Below, piece by piece: positions 35,401 to 48,927 of a DNA stretch of 64,000 nucleotides. This DNA comes from Portulaca oleracea (taxonomy: Eukaryota; Streptophyta; Magnoliopsida; Caryophyllales; Portulacaceae). The stretch lies in NCBI GenBank assembly GCA_029582165.1, contig CM055871.1, positions 29,496,802 to 29,560,801 on the forward strand, read 5' to 3'. The translations under genes were made by a program, and so were the position numbers. Within the stretch, counting starts at the first letter, position 1, and every line of letters begins with the position of its first letter. The notes beneath the pieces were generated by a model. The model made no database searches. It was not told the DNA's origin and worked only from the letters and a program-made list of their open reading frames with translations.

Positions 35401-38400
35401 TGGAATATCTTGTACAAGGGAAAAAGTAACAGAGTCTTCACTGGCATTCTCTCACCCAACTACTCAGCAGCAAATGCTTATGTGGAAATCAACACCAAAG
35501 ACTGTCCTTTTGTTGAAGAAGCTGGGGCCAGAACTAATGGAGGAAGCTAAAGAGGTATTTTTTCTGCGCCACTCCCTCTCGGTCCCTCTCCCTCTCCCTC
35601 TCCCTCTCCCCAATTTTTTTTCCTCTGATTCTTGTTATGTTTGGGTTACCATCTCATGCTTACGTTATGCCATACCACATCGGATGATCATCCACACAAT
35701 TCTGACATGATGAAAGGTAGAAGCATTTGTATATGAGGGAATGACCCTTCTCTGAGATGATAACCCTTTCAGTTCAGCTGATATGCTAATGAAAACAAAT
35801 TGAATCTTCTTCTGGTGGCCTCTTAGCACTGTAAAGTATCAACCCTATCTTCTCATCCCTTCTCCACCAAGAAAAAAAAGGGGGGGGGGGGGGGGAGTCT
35901 ATAAACAGAAAATACAATACACAAAGTGCGTGTTTAAGATGTTTTGATCACGGTACAAGTAAATTGAGTTGCTGTTGCAGCAATTCTCTGTTTCTTGTAT
36001 GATTTTCGAAATGAATCATGTTAAGCTCCTTTTTTTTGGGATTCAGCTGTAGGCGTTTAATGGGATTCTATGAAATACTTTTATGTCATCATGGTTTCTT
36101 CTTGTTGGGTTGCTGTTCTGGATATCTAGGTTGCTTCTTTCCTGTATTTCCAAGAGAAAATGGATGTCCTTGTTGAGCCAGATGTGCATGATCTGTTTGC
36201 AAGAATACCAGGATTTGGGTTTGTTCAGACTTTTTACGCACAAGATACCAGGTAATTGTCTGCTGCCCATTAATTTGTTTGATAGTTTTGTTATTTCATA
36301 ACTACAAATTGCTTGTCCTTTTTATTTAGTTTTTCTTTTTCTTGCAGCAATCTTCATGAAAAGGTTGATTTTGTAGCATGTCTGGGAGGAGATGGGGTGA
36401 TCCTGCATGCATCAAATTTGTTCAGAGATGCTGTTCCCCCAGTCGTGTCATTTAATCTTGGCTCTCTTGGTTTCCTCACATCCCATAATGTGCGGGTTCT
36501 GAATTTTTTTTTTTTTTGAATTTAACTATGTTTTCTGTTGCATTCTGTTTCATGATCATCGACTTATTCTTTCCATGTTTATGTAGTTTGAGGACTATAA
36601 AAGGGACCTTAGACAAGTAATTCATGGAAATAACACTAGGGAAGGAGTTTATATAACTCTCAGAATGCGCCTTCGGTGTGAAGTTTTTCGGAATGGCAAG
36701 CCAATGCCTGGAAAAGTTTTTGATGTCTTAAATGAGGTTGTGGTGGATCGTGGTTCAAATCCATACCTTTCCAAAATTGAATGCTATGAGCATGGCCGAC
36801 TCATAACCAAGGTAGGCTATCTTAATCTTGATATATGTTAAAAGTCCTTCTCCCAAACCTAGAGTATCGCACACGTTGCATTTGTAGAGGTTTGAAACCA
36901 AACTTGATTGCAAACCAGATAAATTATCATTTTAATTGAAAAAAAATAAATAATAGAATATTTTTACTATTGTAAGTATGGAATATCAAAGATATTAGAC
37001 AAAATATGGTATTAGTTATAGATTGTATTTACTACAAACACACAGTTTGAAGAAATATTCAAAGATATTATTATTATTATTATTATTATTTATTATCATC
37101 CTCTTTGCATATAACCTATGTCATTCATAACCTTAAGAAACTATTTACATTTTCCTTAAATAATGTTTCTACAGATTAGGTAAATTACAAATAAAACTTA
37201 CTAATTAGAAAAAAAGTCAAAATTTATTCCTATGCATCGCATGGTATAGAAATACTAGTTTTTGTTTCAAAAGTTTCAGATCTCATGATGGCTAGAACTC
37301 TCTCCTTTTCATGATTGGTTTCCATTGTATATGCTTTCTTGATCCATGTCTACAGCAGATGCTTTACAATCTATACATAAGGAAACTAGTCTTTACTTAC
37401 CAAACTTTCATATTCAACTTTTGTGTTTCCTTTATTGCAAATCACATCCATATTTATGACAAGGCACAATGCCGTGCAGGTTCAAGGTGATGGCATCATT
37501 GTGGCAACACCTACTGGAAGCACAGCTTATTCAACATCTGCTGGAGGCTCCATGGTGAGTGCTTTTCTTGACGTGTTCTTGGATTCTAGCACATCTTTGT
37601 TGTATTTCCTTCCATCTACTTGAGGTCCTGTCCTTAGTTGTGTCAATTATCAACTCTGTGGGCTGTTGATGATTAGCTTGTCAAAAGCTAGGCTTTTTTT
37701 CCCTAGGTTTTGAGTTTCATTAGAATCAAGGGGAGGACAAACATGTTTAGTTTCTTGTCTTTCCAACTATAGTTCTTGTGAATCACATAGGTCTATGTGA
37801 TACCAACAGCATGCACCTTGTGCCGTGGCCTTGAGGTCAACTGACATGACTGTTTTACAATTGTATCTTTGTCAATGATTCTGTAGGCAACGTGATCAAT
37901 ATTCCTCCTGAAGTCATATTGCACTCATAAAGGCACCTTTGCTTCACATCCATGTATCCAGTTATCTTACCTAAGATTTATCATGTCTGGTTCTAGAAAG
38001 TAGAAACAAATAAGTTGCTGGTAAATTGACAACATGGATTGTGGAGTCACTGAAACCCTGGTCCCTTTAGTCCACACCATTGGAACTTTTTAGTGCACAC
38101 ATGTTATATTGATATTGGATTCCACTGGCAAGATTTTGCTTAAATGATTAATGAACACCTGAAAATCTCTTCATCTGATTTGTTAACCAAATCTGCTGCC
38201 TGGGTATTTAAGAAAAACAAATGTTGCCTGAATTTTAAAGCACTGTATGTTTGACTGATTATGCTATGGTGTGGATAGTTGAAAAAGATTATTTTTTCAG
38301 CTTAGATTGTAATCGACTAAAGTAAATGCTTCATCAAACATCGTCTGTTTCTTTTCCATGGAATATTAAGTCAAAAAATTGCTGGGGGGTGCCACACATC

Positions 38401-41400
38401 TTTTTTAACTGACTCGCGGGTCACAACTTTTTTTAATGCATTCCCGGGGGTCATTAAATTTACTTAAGTGACTGGGGGGGTGACATTCCGGTTATTTTGG
38501 CCGAAATCCGGTGAGATATGTTGAAAAGGACTAAAATGCCCTTATTTTTCTCTCTAATTTAACTTAAGCTGCCATTTATCTCTCTTTCTCTCTTTTCTTC
38601 ATCCTCTTCCTCCATGATTCATCTCTCTTAATCTGCCATTCCAGGGCCTTCCTGGCAAGTTACATACAACATCAAGAAAACTTCCAACTCTTGTTCGCCA
38701 TATCAAAACTGTGGTATGTGCATTGTGGTCCAACCATCTAGAGTAGGATTTCTATCAATTTTCATCGTCATTTTCACAACATTATCCTCAAAATCTCCCT
38801 CTAAAACGCCCAAATCTCCCACTTAAACCCTACAATTTGCATAATTTCTCGACATCCTTTTCTAATTCCACTCTCAATTGAATTGGGTTTGTGCAATTTC
38901 ACAATGTCACTCTATGATTCATTCAGTAATTGGGTCAACAAACTGGTCTCTTGGATGGGGTATGTCTTCTTGAATTCTTGAGTTTTTCTTTGTGGGATTT
39001 GATTGAATTTGGGATTTTTGGTGATTTTGGAGTGGATTACGACATGGGTCTTTGTAAGCATATGGATGGGGAGCCATGGAAGCAGCCATGAACTATAGAG
39101 GAAGAAGGGGAGGGAAAGAGAAGAAGAGGGAGGAAGGGTAGATAAAAGCATCACAATAAAAACCCACTTTCAGAACCTTCCCATATACCATTTTACCTTC
39201 AATCAAACGCAGTTTCAAGGCACAAGCTTTGAGCACAAACAGAAAAGTGAACCTGTTCTCGATCGTCCACACCATTCGACCTCATCTGGGCATAAAATTG
39301 AATAGCTTTTTCTGGGGTTTTCACCTCGTAGTACTCTTTGATCATGGTCGTCCACGAATAAGAATCTGGAGAACATATTTGATCGAATCTGGAGAACATA
39401 TTTGGTCTTCCTTCCAGAGAACAACGACGCCATTTTTTTCGACGCTTTCAGAACCGTCGGCCTTTGCACAGAGCTTGCAAGAGAGAGAACGGCTGGAGCA
39501 TCGAAGAGGAGTTCGGAGGAGAGAGAGAGATTGCGGAGTCGCCAGGAAGAAGGAAAGAGAAAGTGAGGTGTAGTGAGAGAAGTCAACGTCGACGCCATTG
39601 TTGAGCAAGGAGAAGTTTGAGAGAGGATGGGTTGGGGAATGAAGAGGAGTGAGAAAGAAAACGATCCCAAGTTTTGAGCGCGGTAATTAAGGGCAAAACG
39701 AACATTTCACCCATTTCTTGAAGGGTAAATAAGACTTTTCCATAATTCCGGCCAAAACATGCTTGAATGTCACCCCCCAGTCACTTAAGTACATTTAATG
39801 ACCCCCGGGAATGCATTAAAAAAAAGTTGTGACCCGCGAGTCAGTTAAAAAAGATGTGTGGCACCCCCCAGCAATTTTTTAATATTAAGTAGCAAACGAT
39901 TTTTGGATCTTGGGTCAATTGGAACCAGTCTCTCTAAATTGCAAATTTTAGGGGTCATACTGCTACATTAGGGATGACAATGGTTCGGAGGCATGATTGA
40001 GGTGGGTACCTCCACTCCGATTAATAATCGGAGGATGGGACCCACCTCCAGATCCAATTAATTGGAGGAGGGGTGGACCTCCACCTCTGGATTCGATAAC
40101 CCCTCCATGCCTCACCTAGTCAGGATTTTGGAGGAGTGGTTTGGTTTTGTATCTTTCACTGATTCAAAATTGAATAGATCTGTAAATTTCTGCCTGTTCT
40201 AGCTTCACATTACCTTAATTTGGCTTGCTGAAGAGTTCTGATCGGTCTGGCCTAGGGCTCTTATGGTTATACAATGTCAGATCTTATTCTAGTCTGCTGT
40301 TAGTTTTCATAGAAGTTTATCATGATATGAAATAAAGATCAATTGGTTAAGTTAAAGCAGTTTTGGTTTGGGTAGAGAGCTCGTGTTTTGTGTAAGTTGT
40401 TTCCCCTCATTCGAATCCTTTTTGAGGTAATAGTGCATGGGTTAAATTTGCAAGGTGTAAGCAATAAAGCACACACGTGCCTTCATAGTAAAATTGTGAA
40501 TTCTGACATCTCAGAAGAGCTAAGTTAATCCACAGTCTGAACTCTTTTGGCTGTAAGGCTAAAGGGGTTGAATGGTGATATACTGTTATTCTCTTCTATA
40601 GCTCTCACCAATTGCATTCATACCTATGGGTTTGACCACAAGCCTGGTCGAGTTGAGCTCTAGAGCCCGAGTCAAACCTAGCTTAAGCCAAGCTAGATAA
40701 AGTCAGACCTTTAACAAGCTCAGCTTGAGCTGTGTCTCCCCCCCCCCCCCCCTCTTTTACCCCTCTAAGAGTTGTGTCTTGCACAACTTGCTCCAAGACT
40801 TGTGGATAATTTGATTCTGAACTCACTTTTTCTCCTAGTTCAAAAGGAATCCAATGTATCTTTCCATCTCAAAATTTGGGCAGAAATTAGTACAAATTCA
40901 AAACCTAAAATTGTATGCATGAGTTATGGCTTAAAAAGAAAGAACTGAGCTCAACTGAACTCAGGAATATCAAATAGGATTTCAATAGGAAAGAGTTACT
41001 TAACTCTCACACTCCCCAGAGCTGCTTTTAATCCGATGAGATTTGCCTTTTGTTTGTTATTGCCTTAATGTCACTTTACATGTTTGTGCCAACTTGCCTA
41101 TATGTCTGATATATGTTTCGGTGTCTGGAATTCAGGTACATCCAAATGTCCCCTGCATGTTGTTTACGCCAATCTGCCCACACTCTCTTTCATTTAGACC
41201 AGTGATACTTCCAGATTCTGCACGGTTGGAATTGAAGGTAAAACCCATAATTGTCTAAGCTTGGTTGAATAATAAACTTAAGGGGTTTTTTCCCCTCTTT
41301 TAGGATTTTGGATGACTCAATTTTGAAAACTCTGCTGAATTGAGATGATTGTGGTTTCAGTGTGGATCACACTAAGCATGTTGGACTCAATAGAGATACA

Positions 41401-42723
41401 ATGTTCTATATTTGGTATAGAATGAAATTTAGAATTCCGTTTGTGAGAGAGTTGTGGTACTTGTGTCCGCTAAGTTGAGTAATGAACAAATTGTTTGCAG
41501 ACACGTATAATGATTACTATACTATCTACTACACTTTCTCAGTGTTTCGGCCCCTGAGACCTTGCTGTATGGGAGCTTTATTTGCTGCTCCTATCATAGA
41601 TCTTTGAGGTTGGTGATAGGGAAAATGTATTTGTCCAGGTTGTAGGATTAGAAGAGAAATACCCTTTTATACTCATGCTAGTTTGGAGGGTCTCTGTCTC
41701 TGATCCTTCTCATGTACCTTCCCCATCCTTCCAGTACTTTGAATCCCATCTTCACTTAAGCTGCCTCACCTTGTTTTTGTAGCTAGTTTAGGTGATTTGG
41801 ATTTTTTTTCTTTATTTTTTTTTGGGGGGGGGGGGGGGGGGAATGTTGGGGGTTGGTTAAGCTTTTAGTTTCCATATATGCCAATGAAACAATTCCACCT
41901 GCATCTGTCTGGAGTTAGGGTCCACTACTAAAATGGCGACATCTTCTTCAGGCTCATTTGTTTGTCATCCTGGCAGCAGTTGAATTATATGCCATTTTAT
42001 CGCCTCCTATGTCGAGCACCTGTGTAGGGGGCTAAGATGTCACGATTCCACCTGGTGAACAGGCAAGGATCCGATTAGGAGGATAGTGGTGGTGGTTGTG
42101 GCTTTGTTAACCTGAAGGGATGACTTGGGCTGAGTGCTTGACCATGCACCAAGTGCATGATTAGATTTAGCACTCAATGAATTCCTTCATTTGCAAACTG
42201 GGATTACCTTGTAATAATATAGTATTTCTAACTAGTGTTTCTGGAAACAATATCTTCATCAGCCTGTGCTAAATCAAGACCTCACCTGAATCCCCCTCGC
42301 CGTTGGATTCATATGTTGTCATTATTCTAGTGCGGTTCTATAATATAATTTCTGCTGCTTGTACTCTCCTGCTATACTTGTCAAAAGTGAAATGGTTGGA
42401 TTTTCTGGTGAATTGAAGTTGAACACGTAAGATTGAGGATGACACAATATTCGGTTATTTATGAGAAGGTTTCAGATTACCTGGTGAATGATGAAATTAA
42501 CTTTGATTATTGGGAGCAGATTCCAGAAGATGCAAGGAGTAATGCATGGGTGTCATTTGACGGGAAAAGAAGGCAGCAACTCTGTCGAGGAGATTCTGTT
42601 AAGATATGTATGAGTGAGCATCCACTTCCGACCGTCAACAAATCAGATCAGACTGGTGATTGGTTCCGCAGTTTGATTCGGTGTCTCAACTGGAATGAAA
42701 GGATGGATCAGAAGGCCCTTTGA
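32460..42723 (+). CDS. NADK2: NAD kinase 2, chloroplastic (NADK2)
   Basis: ATP-dependent phosphorylation of NAD to NADP in the chloroplast stroma. Exons: 32460-32657, 33623-35554, 36130-36251, 36348-36489, 36587-36811, 37480-37554, 41136-41237, 42520-42723 (TGA). Total 3000 nt, 999 residues, phases continuous; Arabidopsis NADK2 is of similar length. The N-terminus is basic and hydroxylated, consistent with a transit peptide. Around residues 300-355 is a dual-specificity-phosphatase-like segment ([10 protein letters not shown] .. HSKEGVWRT). A long low-complexity region spans about 380-690. The kinase core starts at [15 protein letters not shown] at 764-767, [11 protein letters not shown], then [16 protein letters not shown] at 882-897 and [19 protein letters not shown] near the C-terminus. 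Exon 2 is very large (1.9 kb). The introns host a MITE, a Helitron-like end and a Pack-MULE. Plant NADK2 is known to bind calmodulin; I cannot map that site here. Confidence 0.95.
33100..33268. mobile_element. MITE in NADK2 intron 1
   Basis: The termini agcacttgtccttttcagc and gtcgaaaagaacaagcact are imperfect inverted repeats of about 22 bp. The interior repeats gatcaacact / actaatcagcac words. Target duplication was not resolved. Confidence 0.65.
35574..35612 (+). repeat. (CCCTCT)n hexanucleotide run
   Basis: About five CCCTCT units occur immediately after the NADK2 exon-2 donor. A run of 16 G follows at 35,880-35,895 in the same intron. Confidence 0.85.
37228..37259 (+). mobile_element. 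Helitron-like 3' terminus in NADK2 intron 5
   Basis: A small hairpin CCTATGC..GCATGG (37,229-37,244) is followed 10 nt later by CTAG|T (37,255-37,259). This is the hairpin plus CTRR-T layout of Helitron 3' ends. The 5' end (TC..) of the element was not identified, so its extent to the left in the AT-rich intron is unknown. Confidence 0.45.
38372..39880. mobile_element. Pack-MULE (non-autonomous Mutator-like element) in NADK2 intron 6
   Basis: It has inverted terminal repeats of about 130 bp, nearly identical (left aaaaaattgctggggggtgc, right the reverse complement ending gcaatttttt). The flanking direct repeat is AATATTAAGT (38,362-38,371 and 39,881-39,890), a 9-10 bp duplication typical of MULEs. 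The 1.5-kb interior has no transposase but carries a piece of a PPR gene on the minus strand. TIR identity and the intact duplication indicate a fairly recent insertion. Confidence 0.9.
39130..39399 (-). pseudogene. Captured PPR-protein gene fragment inside the Pack-MULE
   Basis: One minus-strand frame gives [20 protein letters not shown] then [14 protein letters not shown]. After a one-base frameshift near 39,260 the next frame gives [20 protein letters not shown] then [19 protein letters not shown]. Together these are adjacent P- and L/S-type pentatricopeptide repeats of a plant organellar RNA-binding PPR protein. There is no full-length gene, start or stop, so it is a captured and decaying fragment. 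The parent gene is not in the window. Confidence 0.85.
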
Positions 42724-43535
42724 GTGCACTTGCTCACAGGTTTCTGTAAATTTACTGTACATAATTCTTATTTTGATTTAATACATAATTACACCAATAG
42801 GGTTTAACTACACTATTCATTCCCAAACATTGGCTTGCTACATATAAGTGACAGCAACTGCAATTTATCATTTTTACTTGCTGTCTATAGATAGTCACAT
42901 ATGTATACTGCAGTTGCTGCATTTATAAATGAAATAACACTTTTCCCTGTATATGTCCTAGTCCTTTGAAGCATAAAGTTACTGTTGAGTTTATCACCGA
43001 AGCTACGGCAATAGTAGTAACTAGTAATAGGAAGTTTACTGGCACCAAGGCTTCATGTTATCATTGCTTGTTTTATTCTCCTAGCTTAATGATTGGAAGA
43101 AAACAAGATTCTTAGATGAGTTGAACTTGGAAGGTGTTCACATGGAGGAAACAAGTCACATGTTGAAGTTGAAGATAATTGATCTGTTTGTGGGCCTCCT
43201 TTCCACAACAAGCTGGTGTTGTACTAGCAATTCTCTTCTAGTCTCTTGAAGATAATTTCTTTTTCATCATCCATCCATGAGCAGCATTTACCACTGCAAA
43301 GTGCAAACTAGAGGCCACATGTTGAAAAAGAAATTGCAAAGAATCAAAGAAAGCTCTTTTTTTCCCCAATCCTGGCAATGTTTTTGTCTGTTGGAACTCT
43401 TATTGACTACTAGTCGGCCATCTGAGAGGACTACTCTTTTTCTTTCTTTTTTTTTTTTTTTGGAAAAAGCAAGATGCTTTTATCACCCAACAATTCATAT
43501 TCATGCCACTTTAAACCTATTAAGTCCAAGAGTCA
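42724..43535. other. NADK2 3' UTR and spacer
   Basis: No coding region was recognised. A T-rich run lies at about 43,438-43,460. The NADK2 transcript end is not determined. Confidence 0.5.
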
Positions 43536-43699
43536 TAGTTATTAAAATCCCGATCCTAATTCACGATCCTACGATTTTATGGTCTAAAATCCTCATAACG
43601 ATTCTACAATTTACACACGATCCACGATCCTATATGGGCTAATTTCCGATCCTAACTTTCCCATAGTTTCGAGTTAGGATCCCGATTTTAACAACCTTG
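43536..43699. mobile_element. 164-bp MITE with 10-bp target duplication
   Basis: The ends gttattaaaatcccgatcct and gttaggatcccgattttaac are inverted repeats. Both flanks carry CCAAGAGTCA (43,526-43,535 and 43,700-43,709). The interior repeats cgatcc words. Duplication length fits a Mutator-like MITE. Confidence 0.8.
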
Positions 43700-43709
43700 C
43701 CAAGAGTCA

Positions 43710-45023
43710 AGATGATCTTGGCTTACTCAAGAAATTTGTCTATCCAACTTTCATATCTTCTTGTCTTCTCCCTACATACAGAACTTTGTGTAAAATCTGT
43801 TTGTTTAAAGATCACAAAAGAAATGTCTACATTTGGTATCACCCCATTGTATTGAGCAAATTTTGAGCCTCCAAGACCCAAATAGACATGTCATGAGCAT
43901 CAACTTACATTCTTATCAGACAAAAAAACTCAAATTCACATCCTGTCATGCTAAAAGCTAGGCGGATCTGCTGACCCTGCTAGAAGTCCTTTGGTTGTGT
44001 CAGAGTTCACTAAAAGTTTGAAACTCTATTTGGCCCATTGAAATTTTTGATATTCCTGTCTACCTAGTATCACGGGATTCTTAACTTTTCGTGCTTGAAA
44101 TAAAGGCAAAAAAGGAGTAAACGTCTTAGATTAGATGAAAGGGACAGTCCTCTGTAAGGTTACAGTTGAATTAGTTTGCATCTTTTTCACCATTTCCTTT
44201 TAAAATATTGCATACTCCCTCCCCTTAAAAACGGGCGAGGAAGGGTGATTGTGGGTCTAAAGATTTATATTTCTTGTTGTTAATAGTGTCACTGTAATTT
44301 TCTTAGACTGATTTTCTCTGAAAATGACATACACAAACAAGCTGCGTGACTGCAATTTGCTTAGGCTGCTTATCCCTGAAAATGACTGGTATTATGAATA
44401 TGAAGTAAAGTAGTACTCATGTAGTTTCCCAAATTGCTTGTAACTGCCAGAAACTTTATATTTAATTATTGGATTATTAGAACAACTCTTTAACAGCAAG
44501 GTTTAAAGTCAAACTTTCCATTGATGATGCAACACCTCACTCCCAAAATAAATAAAAATGAGGTAAGATCGAGAACATGTAGACTCTTGTCAAGTCTGTT
44601 ATCCACATCAGTTTCTTTTCAACTACGGCTCTCTCGTCACTTTGAGCTTTATGGTGGCTGAGATATACAATAATTGTTAAAATTTTCATGTATTATTATT
44701 TAGTCAAATAACATTAGGTAGAGGACAGGAGGGGCAAATATGATCAGAAGCATGTATATTATTGTAACAACATGCTCAAAAGTACAAAGAGCACAACAAT
44801 CCAGCATTTTTAAACCAGACTTATTGTACTACACACCAGTCCCAAACTCTTTTTTTTTTTAGCAAACCAGTCAGACACAGACTATACTCGAAAGGACATT
44901 CAAAACCCATAAAATATATGGTAAAAGAACTTGCCCCAAAACGAAAAAAAGGAAAGGCAACTAAAAAGAAAGACTTTGCCAAGTTATACAGTTGCTGGTA
45001 GTGGTAGTTAAAAAACAGAAATT
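43710..45023. other. Convergent intergenic region NADK2 / ACO
   Basis: It holds the ACO 3' UTR (minus strand) at the right. No further gene or clear repeat was recognised. Confidence 0.5.
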
Positions 45024-46485
<1,462 letters not shown>

Positions 46486-46603
46486 GGTTTGTATAGCTTT
46501 CTTTATTACTTTAAAAAAAACAGCTCAGCCTTTTTTTTTTCTTTATTTGTTTGTTTTGGGTGTAGTGTTGTATTGTGGTTTGAGGGGGGTAGTGAGAAAT
46601 GGG

Positions 46604-46611
46604 TATTTATA
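46604..46611 (-). promoter_or_regulatory. TATA box of the ACO gene
   Basis: The minus strand reads TATAAATA about 120 bp upstream of the ACO start codon, leaving a leader of about 90 nt if transcription starts about 30 bp downstream. Confidence 0.6.
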
Positions 46612-46923
46612 AGGGAAAAGTTTTTGGTTCCCGCCAAGTGGGTCATTAACCAACCAATCATAGATTAAGGTGTGAGGTGGGAGGGGCGGTGACCCCCTCT
46701 ATTTTCCAATTTCCTAATTATTAGTCATTAACTGCATAAAGCAGAACCATGCTTGACTCTTAATTTAATGAGATCATCCCCTTTAATCATCAAACTCAAT
46801 AATCCTTTTTTGGTTCTGTTTTTCTAAATATATTCCTACTTTTATTACAATAATTTTTTATTTCACCTAAATTAATTTTTTTTTCACAATATTTATCACC
46901 ATACAATTCTAATATAAAATTAA

Positions 46924-47095
46924 GGATGCGTTTGGTTGACATTAGGAAAAGCTTTACAAATGCCCCACCATTTCCTACATTTTCCTAAGGAAAATTTCCT
47001 TTAGGGGGGGTTAAGGGAAATTTTTCCTGAGGAAATCTTTCCTATAAAAAATTTTCCTTGGAAAGTTTTTTCCTAGAGTTCATATCAAACGCTCC
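46924..47095. mobile_element. Harbinger/Tourist-like MITE upstream of ACO
   Basis: The ends GGATGCGTTTGGT and ATCAAACGCTCC are inverted repeats, flanked by TTAA on both sides. The interior is self-complementary (ggaaaatttcc words). It lies about 440 bp upstream of the ACO start codon. Confidence 0.7.
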
Positions 47096-48594
47096 TTAAT
47101 AGTTATTGACCCTATTTATCATTACTTTTATTATTTCCAATAAATATATAATCAAAGTAGAAATAAATTTGTCAGTTTCTTCATTAACTATCCTTTTTTA
47201 AATTAAATATATATTCCCGAACCTTAAAACATGATAATTATTTAGAAAATTGATTGAGTATGATAAGAGCGAGATATATATGAATAATTCCATATTTTTG
47301 TTCTTTTGGTGCACAAGAGAGGTTACATCTCAAAATAATTAGGAGATTCTGCTATGGTTGAAAATTGTAGTTAAAGTATATTTCACTTTGAAAGAAGCCG
47401 AAATTAATTTTGATTGAAGTGACTTATTGTAACAAGTAATGTCATTCATTGAAATATGATTTTTTTTTAAAAAACAAATTCAATTTCTTGAGGAGATTCT
47501 TCTATATTAAATTTTTTTAGCCATCATCGTTAAGACCCCGTTTTTTATATTGGTATATTAGATTTAACTATACTTTACCATACTTTATCTTATATTACTA
47601 TCCAAAATGACAAAACTATAATTTTAGATAATTTATATTTAAAATTCTTTATTCAACCCATAAAATTTATTTAAAAATAAAAAGAAATAGGTGATGTAAT
47701 ATTACCTACCTACACTACTTCCTTACCTAATTTTTGTTACCTTATCTAACTTAATCCTATACCCTTGAAGAATATGACCTAAAAAGTATACAAGTGTTGA
47801 TTATACCTTAAAAAATTGAAATCAATAATATTTTGATCAAAGTAACTTATTTTAACAGTTAATCATATCTATTGATATATAATTTTTTAATGGATGAAAT
47901 TTATTCAGGCTAAATCAATAGTAAGAAATTTTCAACTATCATACAAAAAAATGATGTAAAAATTTAAAAATGAATAACTGATTCTTATAACAATATAATT
48001 GACGTCAGATAATCATGAATATCAAATGCAATCTAATTAGAAAGACGGGCACTGATACATTTACGTTCAAGTCAAGAGCAGCGAGATTAGCGAGATATGG
48101 AGTGTGAGTAACACAGCATATAAAATCAAATAATTTATGTTTGAAGACTGCGAAATAATTTATTTTGCTACCTCTTGTAAACTCCATAAATGTTTATGTT
48201 TACCACAAAAAAATGCTCATAAAATGATAAAAGTTAGGGTCATCAAAAAATCGGGTTTGAGTTATTTCAAGTCCGGACTAATCGAACATCGGATAAAAAT
48301 CAATTTGATACCTGAATTTTTTTGGTATTTGCACGTCGGACATGTCTAAGTTCGGGTAAATATCCGGTTTGATCAATTGAGAAATGAAAAAAATATTACA
48401 TTTGGATTTTCAATCAAAGTCAAAACTCGAATGAAAAATTTATGACTGTACTCAATATTTTCTCGATCGAACTAAACTTAATTTTTAAATTGGACAGTTT
48501 TCTAACATTCGAAAGTTAGCTAAATAAAGAAATAAGTTTTGGAAAGCTAGCTAAATAAATATAAAGCCAACTAATGCTTACTATCAGAAAACTA
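47096..48594. other. AT-rich intergenic DNA
   Basis: No gene was recognised. A stretch with repeat wording (gggtcatcaaaaaatcgggt, cggtttgatc) at about 48,236-48,370 is probably a decayed MITE. Short frames lack conserved motifs. Confidence 0.4.
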
Positions 48595-48927
48595 GGGCCC
48601 TGTTCTTTTATGCGGTATTCTGCGGTATGGCGCGGTATGGTGTGGTGAAATTATGGCGGGTTATTAGTATGTTGTGGTGAGTTTTTTGTATATATATATA
48701 TAAATATTGTATTTGTAATTGTGAAAATGTAATTGGAAAAAGTGAGTTGACATATTGTATTGTTTTTGAATGATAAATATTGTATTAGTAATTGTGAAAA
48801 GTAATTGGAAAAAGTAATTTGTGATGGGTTGTGGTAAATTGTGGTAGAATGGTATTTTGTGATGGGTTGTGGCAAATTGCGATATGTTGTGGCACCGCAG
48901 TTTGTCAACCGCAAAAAAGAATAGGGT
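48595..48927. mobile_element. 333-bp MITE with 3-bp target duplication
   Basis: The left end GGGCCCTGTTCTTTTATGCG matches the reverse complement of the right end (gcggttgac.. then caaaaaagaatagggt). Flanks carry CTA on both sides (48,592-48,594 and 48,928-48,930). The interior repeats tgcggtatgg / gatgggttgtgg words. TIR style and duplication length suggest PIF/Harbinger. Confidence 0.75.

Noticed and set aside
35555..35710. Continuation of NADK2 exon 2 past 35,554
   Set aside because: The open frame runs into the intron (CCCTCT repeat); KEEAKE-type sequence joins to [12 protein letters not shown] at 36,130 with correct phase.
39215..39670. 151-residue minus-strand frame with a transit-peptide-like start
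   Set aside because: It lies inside the Pack-MULE and is out of frame with the PPR motifs for most of its length; it may contain captured 5' gene sequence but cannot be called a gene.
42433..42519. N-terminal extension of the last NADK2 frame
   Set aside because: The sequence before 42,520 is intron: the acceptor gggagcag precedes [10 protein letters not shown], which joins exactly to LELK of the previous exon.
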